A stretch of 46,434 bases of DNA from an uncultured Aquimarina sp. (GTDB lineage Bacteria; Bacteroidota; Bacteroidia; Flavobacteriales; Flavobacteriaceae). The first letter of the stretch is position 1; each line of letters opens with the position of its first letter. The stretch spans positions 100,348 through 146,781 of the forward strand of contig CANMFM010000009.1 of NCBI GenBank assembly GCA_947497175.1, read 5' to 3'. The notes beneath the pieces are model-generated. The model did no database searches. It worked only from the letters and a program-made list of their open reading frames with translations, and was not told the DNA's origin. The position numbers were made by a program, and so were the translations under genes. Positions 40,425 through 46,434 of this stretch are shown here, one piece after another.

Positions 40425-41669
40425 TTAAGTCGTAGAAATTATATTTTTGGAAATAATTTCTAATAAATGGCTCTTATGATATGGTTTTAAAATATAATCA
40501 TTAAGACCAGCCTGAATAATTTGACTGTTTAATTGAGTTACATCTACCGCTGTAAGAGCAATAATCGGTGTTTTTGAGTCAAATTCACGTATACGCTTGG
40601 TAGTGCCAATACCATTTAGTTTAGGCATATTAATATCCATTAATACAATATCGTATGAGTTTTCTTTGACTAACTCTATAGCGTCAAAACCATTATCAAT
40701 AGTGGTACAATCATAATTTTCTTTGGATAACATTTTTTCTGCTACCAATAAGTTAAGTTTATTGTCGTCTACAATAAGCACTTTTGATTTAGCATCACCA
40801 TTTGATATCGTAGGGTGTTGATTCGTAAAATCTTCATTGGGTGAAGTCTCGAAATCTACCGCAAAAGCATACTCAGAACCTGTTTGAGAGTCGTCCTGAA
40901 TAATGATTTCCCCTTGCAAAGCCTTTGCCATTTTTTTAACTATTGTAGCATTTAAACCAGTACCCAGATATGATTTTTTAGCTTTGTCAACGCCAATAAA
41001 TTCTTGATATATTGAATTTTTATCTTCTTTGGTTACCTCTAATCCATCATGCTTAATTTTAAAAGAGATCGTTGCCGTAGTTCCTTTTTTCTTTATCAAA
41101 CTAACAGAAAAATATACATTGCCGTTTTTAGTAAATCGCAAAGAATTACTAATAAGATTCATTAAAATTTGAGTGAGAATAGCAGGGTCCCCTTTTACAT
41201 ACTGTTCGATTTCTGAATCAAAATCGAAATGCAATACGTTGTCGCTATTTTCTGTAGCATAACTAAATGAATCCACTAGATTTTGAGTAATTTCCTTTAG
41301 GTTAAAAAGGATGTGCTGTGGTTCGATTTCTTCAGAATCAAGATAATTGACATGTAAAATGTTATTAATTAGCGTTAACAAGTAATCTCCCGAAAATTTA
41401 AGGGATTTTAGTTTTCTATTATTTTTAAGCTCAGGGTGATCTTCGGCCAGGAGATTGGTTAGTCCCATAATTCCATATAATGGAATTCTTAATTCCTGAC
41501 TCATTTCAGAGATATATTCTTGTTGTAATTGAAATTGTTTTTCAGTTTCAGTATGTAAAGCTTGTAATTCCTCGTTTTTATCTTTCAGCTTTTTTTTCGC
41601 ACTTGTGGATTGCATCCATAAAAAAAGAGTTATGGCTAGAAGTATTCCTATAATTATATAATAGGCCAT
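40425..41669 (-). CDS. Hybrid sensor histidine kinase with degenerate H-box, plus receiver
   Basis: 414 residues: one N-terminal membrane helix (residues ~2-19) but no periplasmic sensor, a coiled-coil linker (~24-52), HisKA-like region (EYISEMSQELRIPLYGIMGL, ~51-70), HATPase (NLISNSLRFTKNGNV N-box; G2 box GTGLNATIV) and a C-terminal receiver (VLIVDDNKLN, VLMDINMPKLNG, ALTA, LKPY) with complete phospho-acceptor Asp. The conserved histidine of the H-box MSHELRTPL is Gln58 here (CAG at 41496-41498). It therefore cannot autophosphorylate at the usual site; the receiver may be phosphorylated by another kinase, or this is a pseudokinase scaffold. No response regulator gene is adjacent. Confidence 0.9.
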   Translation of the reverse strand: MAYYIIIGILLAITLFLWMQSTSAKKKLKDKNEELQALHTETEKQFQLQQEYISEMSQELRIPLYGIMGLTNLLAEDHPELKNNRKLKSLKFSGDYLLTLINNILHVNYLDSEEIEPQHILFNLKEITQNLVDSFSYATENSDNVLHFDFDSEIEQYVKGDPAILTQILMNLISNSLRFTKNGNVYFSVSLIKKKGTTATISFKIKHDGLEVTKEDKNSIYQEFIGVDKAKKSYLGTGLNATIVKKMAKALQGEIIIQDDSQTGSEYAFAVDFETSPNEDFTNQHPTISNGDAKSKVLIVDDNKLNLLVAEKMLSKENYDCTTIDNGFDAIELVKENSYDIVLMDINMPKLNGIGTTKRIREFDSKTPIIALTAVDVTQLNSQIIQAGLNDYILKPYHKSHLLEIISKNIISTT

Positions 41670-41837
41670 AGGTACATGATTTAGATAGCAAAATAAATCA
41701 TATCAGTTTTATCTTACAAGTTTGTAAGAATGTTTTTTTATTATTGTCAATATCTTGGCAAAGATTTTGTAGGGAATTAACATGGATAGCGTCTATATTA
41801 TATATATTTACATTGTAATGATGCGTATAATAGAAAT

Positions 41838-42476
41838 ATGAAGTTTAGAATTTTTCAAAGTATATTATTGTTTGCCGTCGGGATTTTATCTGCACAGATA
41901 GAAAACTCCTCGTCATTACGAATTGATAGCGAAAGCGATCTCAATTCAGATAAATACAGCATATCAAATTCTGATGTCACTACAAATTCTAAATTATATA
42001 ATTTACCTGAAGGGCTTGAAGAGTATAACCGTCGTAATAAAAAGGCTTTTGATATGACGGGTGAAAATGGTCTTTTAACGTTTGAAAAAGATATCAAGCC
42101 CAAATGGTTTGAAAAAACTGAAGACGACGCATCAAAAACTACAGGAGATGAGTATTTTGGAGACTTTAAGAGTAACGGAAAATTTGTTCATTTAGTATAT
42201 CGAGATCATGGGCAAGTAGACGGAGATATAGTTCGTGTGTTTATTAACGAAGACATCATAGGCTCCAGAGTCGTTCTTACCGGTGGTTTTAAAAAAACTA
42301 AAATCAATCTTATCAAAGGATTTAATAGAATAGATATATTGGCATTAAATGAGGGGGCAGCATCACCCAATACCGCAGAGTTTCATCTATATGATGACCA
42401 AGGAAATCTTCTTACCCTTAATGCCTGGAACCTTTCCACTGGCAGTAAAGCCACTATGATTGTGGTTAAAGATTGA
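41838..42476 (+). CDS. Secreted protein of unknown function
   Basis: 212 residues. Signal peptide MKFRIFQSILLFAVGILSAQ, then a Ser/Asp/Asn-rich low-complexity segment to about residue 60. The rest has a conserved-looking folded part (~residues 95-212) with DEYFGDFKSNGKFVHLVYRDHGQVDGDIVRVFINEDIIGS, GGFKKTKINLIKGFNRIDILALNEGAASPNTAEFHLYDDQG (each described by ends) and end TMIVVKD. This looks like a beta-sandwich carbohydrate-binding or adhesion module, but I cannot name it. It stands alone upstream of the ECF sigma gene on the same strand, 150 bp away. Confidence 0.75.
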   Translation: MKFRIFQSILLFAVGILSAQIENSSSLRIDSESDLNSDKYSISNSDVTTNSKLYNLPEGLEEYNRRNKKAFDMTGENGLLTFEKDIKPKWFEKTEDDASKTTGDEYFGDFKSNGKFVHLVYRDHGQVDGDIVRVFINEDIIGSRVVLTGGFKKTKINLIKGFNRIDILALNEGAASPNTAEFHLYDDQGNLLTLNAWNLSTGSKATMIVVKD

Positions 42477-42626
42477 GTACACGTATCTCTTATGAACTCC
42501 TCTTTACGGTAGCGTACATAAAATCTTCAAGGGGTAGTTTTCAATACTTTTAATACAAATTTTAATTTTCTTCACATATTTTGTGATTTTTAAATTCTTA
42601 GTGATACTAATAAGAAAAAACGGTGG

Positions 42627-43115
42627 ATGAGTAAAGAATACGAGTTTACTAGAGTCATAAAAAAGAATGAAGGTGTTATTTTTAAAATAACCACCATGTA
42701 TACTTACAATCAAGAGGATCAGAAAGACTTATATCAGGAGATCGTCTACCAGCTCTGGAAATCTTATGATAATTTTAGAGGAGATTCAAAAATCAGCACC
42801 TGGATGTATCGCATTGCTCTTAACACCGCTATTACCAAAATGAAAAAAGAAAAAAGGCGAGGAAAAAAGATAGGAATCGATAAAGTCATCATCCAACAGA
42901 CTGAATTTTATGACACAGAGTTTGAAGAAAAATTAAAAATAGTGTATACCTGTATCGGCAGATTAAATGAGTTGGAAAAAGGATTGATGTTACTTCTTTT
43001 AGAAGGAAAAAAATATGAAGAAATAGCCAAAATTACCGGATTATCACCAAGTAACGTAGGAACAAGAATCTCAAGAATTAAGCAAAAGTTGAAATCGCAA
43101 ATACATCAAAAATAA
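42627..43115 (+). CDS. RNA polymerase ECF sigma factor
   Basis: 162-residue extracytoplasmic-function sigma factor. Region 2 is YNQEDQKDLYQEIVYQLWKSYDNFRGDSKISTWMYRIALNTA (described by ends); sigma4 is LNELEKGLMLLLLEGKKYEEIAKITGLSPSNVGTRISRIKQKL. No FecI/FecR/TonB partner is near. The next gene (43123), 7 bp downstream, is a four-helix membrane protein that probably belongs with it in the role of anti-sigma-like partner or regulated target. Confidence 0.93.
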   Translation: MSKEYEFTRVIKKNEGVIFKITTMYTYNQEDQKDLYQEIVYQLWKSYDNFRGDSKISTWMYRIALNTAITKMKKEKRRGKKIGIDKVIIQQTEFYDTEFEEKLKIVYTCIGRLNELEKGLMLLLLEGKKYEEIAKITGLSPSNVGTRISRIKQKLKSQIHQK

Positions 43116-43122
43116 GCAGACT

Positions 43123-43734
43123 ATGGAATTAGAAGAAATACAAGCTGTGTGGTCTGAAATGAGCAATCAGCTGGAGCAACAAAAAAAGTTAACTGATAAA
43201 ATGATACTTATGATGACTCAGCAAAAATATAGAAACAAATTGAACAGTATAGTATATCCAGAGATGATAGGAGCAATTATTTGCTATATCATGGCACTCT
43301 TTATACTCCTTAATCTATCAAAATTGGATAACTGGTATACCATGTTGTCTGGTGTCATTACAGTACTTATAGTATCAATATTACCTATACTATCACTAGG
43401 TACAATTAACAGGATGCGTAAACTTGATGTGGCAACAAATAATTATAAGCAAACCCTTATGCAGTATGCAAAGGCCAAAAAAAACTTTCAGAAAGTCACT
43501 AGAGCAAGTTATTATCTTGGTTTCATCGTTATGTTTACAATTATGCCAGTCACTTCGAAATTAATCAACGGAAAAGATTTCTTTTCAGAAACAAATTCAG
43601 TATGGACCCTTGTTATTGCTATACCGATAGGAATTTTCTTTTTTATTTTCTTTTCGAGATGGGTAATAAAGTGCTATACCGATAATGTAAATTCTGCAGA
43701 ATCTTTGATCAAAGATTTAGAGGAGAACAGCTAA
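43123..43734 (+). CDS. Four-helix membrane protein encoded with the ECF sigma factor
   Basis: 203 residues. A cytoplasmic ~45-residue N terminus (MELEEIQAVWSEMSNQLEQQ ...) followed by about four membrane helices: IGAIICYIMALFILLNL (~50-66), TMLSGVITVLIVSILPILSL (~76-95), YYLGFIVMFTIMPVTSKLI (~128-146) and VWTLVIAIPIGIFFFIFFS (~160-178), and a short acidic tail. The first ~45 residues are helical and could bind the sigma factor. No zinc anti-sigma motif (HxxxCxxC) is visible. Two-gene operon with 7 bp spacing. Confidence 0.8.
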   Translation: MELEEIQAVWSEMSNQLEQQKKLTDKMILMMTQQKYRNKLNSIVYPEMIGAIICYIMALFILLNLSKLDNWYTMLSGVITVLIVSILPILSLGTINRMRKLDVATNNYKQTLMQYAKAKKNFQKVTRASYYLGFIVMFTIMPVTSKLINGKDFFSETNSVWTLVIAIPIGIFFFIFFSRWVIKCYTDNVNSAESLIKDLEENS

Positions 43735-43765
43735 AAGGAAATGGGGTATTATATGTATCAAATTA

Positions 43766-43802
43766 ATAAAGGGCTGTGTGTATACAACAGTCTTTTTTTT
43801 TG
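43766..43802 (+). terminator. Terminator after the sigma-factor operon
   Basis: Imperfect stem of GCTGT... with AACAG(T)C (43774-43794 region), then nine Ts (43794-43802). Confidence 0.65.
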
Positions 43803-43965
43803 GGGTTTTGAAAATATTACATTACGATCTATTTTTAAGACACAAATGTTATTGAAATTATAAAATTGTTCAATTTAACAAGTTTTTAAGTAGTTTTAGA
43901 ATACTAAAAAAAATAAAAGCATAAGTTTTATTTTATCCCTGAATTATAAATACCCCTAATCAAAC

Positions 43966-44361
43966 ATGTTGAAACCTATAAATGAAGGAAGTTTTTTGAG
44001 AAAGTATGATCTGGAAATAGGACAAGTATCTTTTTATAAAAATTTTTTGGTCATAGAAGTAGCTGAAGGTATTTCTTTTAATCAAGAAAAAGCAAAACAG
44101 TTATCTAAGTTAATAGATTTACATTTTGAGAACCGTCCTTTTGGATATATTTCGAATAGAATAAATTCGTACTCCTTAGAACCTATGGATTATTTAAAAA
44201 TTAAAGAAATCCTACCAAACATCAAAGCCTTTGCCGTAGTTGCATACACGAACTCTCAGAAAGCAAGTGTGAGAATTGAGAACATGTTTCATCCAGATGG
44301 TTTGGTCACTTTTGAGCATATAGATGACGCTGTTACATGGATTGAGGGCGAACTAAAATAA
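43966..44361 (+). CDS. STAS/SEC14-like small cytosolic protein
   Basis: 131 residues without signal or membrane helix. The pattern YDLEIGQVSFYKNFLVIEVAEG, NQEKAKQLSKLIDLHFENRPFGYISNRINSYSLEPMDYLKI (described by ends) and IKAFAVVAYTNSQKASVRIENMFH is what the 'STAS/SEC14 domain-containing' proteins of flavobacteria look like: alternating beta-alpha structure with a buried Asn/Arg patch. Function unknown, possibly a small signalling or lipid-binding protein. It stands alone. Confidence 0.7.
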   Translation: MLKPINEGSFLRKYDLEIGQVSFYKNFLVIEVAEGISFNQEKAKQLSKLIDLHFENRPFGYISNRINSYSLEPMDYLKIKEILPNIKAFAVVAYTNSQKASVRIENMFHPDGLVTFEHIDDAVTWIEGELK

Positions 44362-44387
44362 TATTAGAGAAGCCACGCCATGGTTTT

Positions 44388-44631
44388 TTAAGCCTTGTCG
44401 TCTAAATATGCTCCTACATTATGTAATGTGTCATCCCAAAATTGTTTGTAGGATTTGAGCCATGATTAACCTTGTATAGAGGAGTAGCATCTGCATAGCA
44501 AAAATGTTGCCGGCCTTTGGTATTTGTTTTAATTAATCCTACGCCCTCTAAGGTTTAAAATGTTTAGAAATAGCTTGTCTACTCATATTAAAGTGATTAG
44601 ATGTTTGATTTTTAGTGATCTTATGCTGCAT
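44388..44631 (-). pseudogene. Decayed ArsR-family regulator remnant
   Basis: The region 44362-44760 has no intact gene. On the minus strand, split frames read the ArsR HTH as ITKNQTSNHFNMSRQAISKHF with a stop after FKP; one base shift later the frame reads LEGVGLIKTNTKGRQHFCYADATPLYKV, and after another shift WLKSYKQFWDDTLHNVGAYLDDKA. These are consecutive parts of one ArsR regulator, split by two frameshifts; the N terminus is missing. It is downstream of the SRPBCC remnant. Confidence 0.8.
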
Positions 44632-45053
44632 GTACCACTTGTTTTAAATATAGTTTCAATTCTGAAACTCAGTTATCCCAACCGCCATTAAAACTGTTAA
44701 AGATATTTACAGCGGTTTCGCCGGGGAAATTTGAAATACCCGAATGTTTAAGATGTAATTTAGTCCCTCCGTTTTTCGGTTTTTTCCAGGTACCATTTCA
44801 TTATAGTCTCTGTATCCGTATTGGCAACAATCCAGGTATAAATCAAGGTATAAGGATGGGCATTTTTGACCCCACCGGTTATCGAAGTACAGTTCTGTTG
44901 TGCTGAAGCGGTAAAGGTGTACTTATAACCTGGCTCAGCTTTGAAGTCAGCTTTTTTAAACCAAGCAGAAATCTCTTCTTCTTTAGTTAACGCACCGCAA
45001 AATTTATCTATAAGCTGGTTAAAAATGCGCTCCTTACTTAGGATATCATTCAT
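44621..45053 (-). pseudogene. Decayed SRPBCC/AHSA1-domain protein
   Basis: The N-terminal 97-residue frame (44760-45053; MNDILSKERIFNQLIDKFCG to WYLEKTEKRRD) is the first part of a START/AHSA1-like (SRPBCC) domain. Continuing in the next frame after an A-run slip (GAAAAACGG where GAAAACGG is expected) gives GGTKLHLKHSGISNFPGETA then VNIFNSFNGGWDN, then an in-frame TGA, then VSELKLYLKQVVHAA. So one frameshift and one nonsense codon break the gene. SRPBCC and ArsR usually form an operon, and both are dead here. Confidence 0.82.
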
Positions 45054-45185
45054 GATAAAAAATTAAAGATCAATACGTAACTTTTTAGTTGCTCTTTTTT
45101 GAAGTTTTCATAAAATGAACGATTTTTATATCATAATCTTCAAAAAAAGGTTGTTTACATTCAAAAAATATAATATTTTTCCTTT

Positions 45186-46049
45186 ATGGAAGAGCTTATT
45201 AATTACTTTGAAACGATCCCATCGTCTCACCGAAGTTTAATTTTAGTAGGTGGGATTACTTTCTTTTGGCTGGTAGAGTATGCCGTACCATTATTTAAAT
45301 TTGATTATAAAAAATTCAGGCATGCCTGGCCTAACATATTTTTTACCATAACTACGATCTTAATTAATTTTTTTCTGGCATTTATTTTATTAAAAACCAG
45401 TGATTGGACAGTAGCTAATGAGTTTGGAGTATTACAATGGTTGGATTTACCGTTATGGGCTAGCATAGTATTAGGTGTAGCATTACTTGATCTTATTGGA
45501 GCTTGGTTGGCACACTATGTGGAGCATATGGTAAAACCCCTATGGATGTTTCATTTGATTCATCATACCGATAACCATGTGGATACGACTACTGCTAATA
45601 GACACCATCCCGGAGAGAGTGTAATACGTTTTGTCTTCACCACACTTGCTGTTTTCATTGTTGGAGCTCCAGTGGGTATTATAATGTTATATCAATCTTT
45701 ATCGGTTGTGCTATCACAGTTTAATCACGCTAATATATCCTTACCAAAGAAGGTAGATGATATTATGAGTTGGATTATTGTTTCACCCGATATGCATAAA
45801 GTACATCATCATTATGTTCTGCCATATACGGATACAAATTATGGTAATATTTTTTCGATTTGGGATCGAATGTTTGGTACTTTCGCTAAAATTAAAAATG
45901 AAGACCTTGTATATGGTGTGGACACATATCCAGATGTTGACTCTAACTCCAAAATAAGAACATTATTAAAACTTCCATTTGACGGTTACCGGGCGCCGGT
46001 TGGAGCTAAGTTTGAGCATAAAACCTTAGAAGATAAAAAGCAATTATAA
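45186..46049 (+). CDS. Sterol desaturase / fatty-acid hydroxylase family membrane protein
   Basis: 287 residues with four to five membrane segments. Histidine clusters of the family are visible: HYVEHMVKPLWMFHLIHHTDNHVD (HxxxH..HxxHH), NRHHPGESVIRF and HKVHHHYVLPYTDTNYGN, giving the diiron site. GNIFSIWDRMFGTF is the usual end signature. It oxidises or desaturates a lipid, substrate unknown; in Flavobacteria this group is often annotated as sterol desaturase family protein. It stands alone, with a terminator after it. Confidence 0.9.
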   Translation: MEELINYFETIPSSHRSLILVGGITFFWLVEYAVPLFKFDYKKFRHAWPNIFFTITTILINFFLAFILLKTSDWTVANEFGVLQWLDLPLWASIVLGVALLDLIGAWLAHYVEHMVKPLWMFHLIHHTDNHVDTTTANRHHPGESVIRFVFTTLAVFIVGAPVGIIMLYQSLSVVLSQFNHANISLPKKVDDIMSWIIVSPDMHKVHHHYVLPYTDTNYGNIFSIWDRMFGTFAKIKNEDLVYGVDTYPDVDSNSKIRTLLKLPFDGYRAPVGAKFEHKTLEDKKQL

Positions 46050-46055
46050 AAGTAG

Positions 46056-46088
46056 AAGGCCAGATTTCATTATAATCCGGCCTTTTTC
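46056..46088 (+). terminator. Terminator of the sterol desaturase family gene
   Basis: Stem AAGGCCAGATT / AATCCGGCCTT (46056-46066, 46074-46084) with one mismatch, followed by Ts. Confidence 0.8.
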
Positions 46089-46111
46089 TATTCTTTTGAA
46101 ATACCCCATTG

Positions 46112-46246
46112 TTAATAAGCATACCGATTTAATCGTATACGTATTTGTTGTTCGTAATCATAGCTACTCTGTGTGAAACCTAAAAAAACAGTTTGTTTTT
46201 GTTTCGTTTCTCTTAACTTTTTTTTGATGTTTCTTAATGTCTTCAT
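46112..46246 (-). CDS. 44-residue basic peptide, distal member of the small-ORF array
   Basis: Starts MKTLRNIKKKLRETKQKQTV and continues to a RIRLNRYAY end; very Lys/Arg/Gln-rich with no signal peptide. Its first ~17 residues align with the neighbouring 28-residue ORF as M-[RK]-T-L-x-N-(2 gaps)-I-x-K-K-L-x-x-T-K, so it is a divergent paralogue with an unrelated or extended tail. It starts 35 nt after the upstream ORF's stop codon, and that leader has the sequence CAAATTCATCAATCAAAA (reading on the minus strand), as in the other unit. Function not recognised. Confidence 0.55.
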   Translation of the reverse strand: MKTLRNIKKKLRETKQKQTVFLGFTQSSYDYEQQIRIRLNRYAY

Positions 46247-46255
46247 AGTTGATAG

Positions 46256-46311
46256 TTTTGATTGATGAATTTGTTTATAAATTATCTGTAACGTCTTTTA
46301 GTATTCCAGAT
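46256..46311 (-). repeat. 56-bp direct repeat, copy 1 of the small-ORF array
   Basis: A 56-bp block (46256-46311) matches 46379-46434 with four mismatches; period 123 bp. On the minus strand it covers the end of one small ORF and the leader of the next. Three mismatches are in the leader and one is a silent coding change. Confidence 0.9.
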
Positions 46312-46368
46312 ATTTCCTTTTGTCGCCGCTAATTTTTTGGTGATTTGATTGTTGTCCAAAGTTCTCAT
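46282..46368 (-). CDS. 28-residue basic peptide, repeated unit of the small-ORF array
   Basis: Reading MRTLDNNQITKKLAATKGN and then the conserved tail IWNTKRRYR with a stop. Net charge about +7. The last 10 codons (tail plus stop) and the following 26 nt are repeated almost exactly at 46405-46434 and the bases before it; the one coding difference in that block is synonymous (AAA/AAG lysine). The tail IWNTKRRYR is therefore under protein-level constraint. A leader of 36 nt separates it from the previous ORF. It could be a precursor or nucleic-acid-binding peptide; no family recognised. Confidence 0.6.
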   Translation of the reverse strand: MRTLDNNQITKKLAATKGNIWNTKRRYR

Positions 46369-46378
46369 ATTTTTATTT

Positions 46379-46434
46379 TTTTGATTGATGAATTTATTTA
46401 AAGATTATCTGTAACGTCTCTTAGTATTCCAGAT
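46379..46434 (-). repeat. 56-bp direct repeat, copy 2, running to the window edge
   Basis: Second copy of the same block, ending exactly at the last base of the window. The array probably continues beyond the window. Confidence 0.9.
46405..46434 (-). CDS. 3' end of a further 28-residue-type ORF, truncated by the window
   Basis: Reads IWNTKRRYR and stop in the frame of the array, identical in protein to the tail of the unit at 46282-46368. Its start lies outside the window. Confidence 0.5.
   Translation of the reverse strand: MWNTKRRYR

Overview
The window looks like chromosomal DNA from a marine-type member of the Flavobacteriaceae (Bacteroidota), possibly close to Aquimarina; I cannot name the species. 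The reasons are the low GC content, candidate promoters of the TTG / TAnnTTTG type, a prfB gene with the programmed frameshift, several SPII lipoproteins and OmpA-type envelope proteins with thrombospondin type 3 repeats, an AONS-like acyltransferase beside a cysteine-synthase-like enzyme (a pairing expected for flavobacterial sulfonolipid synthesis), and many short genes on both strands. Most of it is ordinary housekeeping and envelope chromosome. I see no prophage, insertion sequence, rRNA gene, complete tRNA gene or CRISPR array.

Layout. 1-5.3 kb: 3' part of a UvrD/PcrA helicase, a GNAT acetyltransferase, a YciO/Sua5-type protein, an AraC regulator and a secreted beta-rich protein. 5.3-8.5 kb: two OmpA-domain envelope proteins. 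8.5-12.5 kb: a GT2 glycosyltransferase, a stand-alone HsdR-N-like nuclease-fold protein divergent from holA, and an MFS exporter. 12.5-15.2 kb: an SDR, then an Lrp/AsnC regulator divergent from a methionine-gamma-lyase-like PLP enzyme, with three good Lrp-type sites in and next to the gap between them. 15.2-15.8 kb: an intergenic island with two paralogous 28-residue ORFs. 15.8-23.5 kb: fumC, a 57-residue membrane peptide, an ArsC/Spx-like protein, prfB, a metzincin-like metalloprotease, threonine aldolase, YegP and YbaB. 23.6-30 kb: an S9 prolyl oligopeptidase, a probable sulfonolipid (capnine) pair, and dihydrolipoyl dehydrogenase. 30-39 kb: a collagen-like lipoprotein, two MsrB enzymes, a hydrolase, a DEAD/DEAH helicase, an arsR-phzF-racemase-oxidoreductase operon, RlmI and a DUF2541-like protein. 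39-46.4 kb: a third OmpA lipoprotein, a hybrid histidine kinase whose phospho-acceptor His is replaced by Gln, a secreted protein, an ECF sigma factor with a membrane partner, a STAS/SEC14-like protein, a decayed SRPBCC + ArsR locus, a sterol desaturase family protein, and at the right edge a tandem array of very small basic ORFs.

The most interesting material is in two places that standard gene callers usually skip. At 15378-15655 two 28-codon ORFs in tandem share 18 of 28 residues. Many of the nucleotide differences between them are synonymous, including a TCT/AGT serine switch, so they are very probably real peptide genes. At 46112-46434 at least three small Lys/Arg-rich ORFs lie head to tail on the minus strand with a period of about 123 bp; the array runs off the window edge. 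I do not recognise either family. Both are candidates for undescribed peptide systems.
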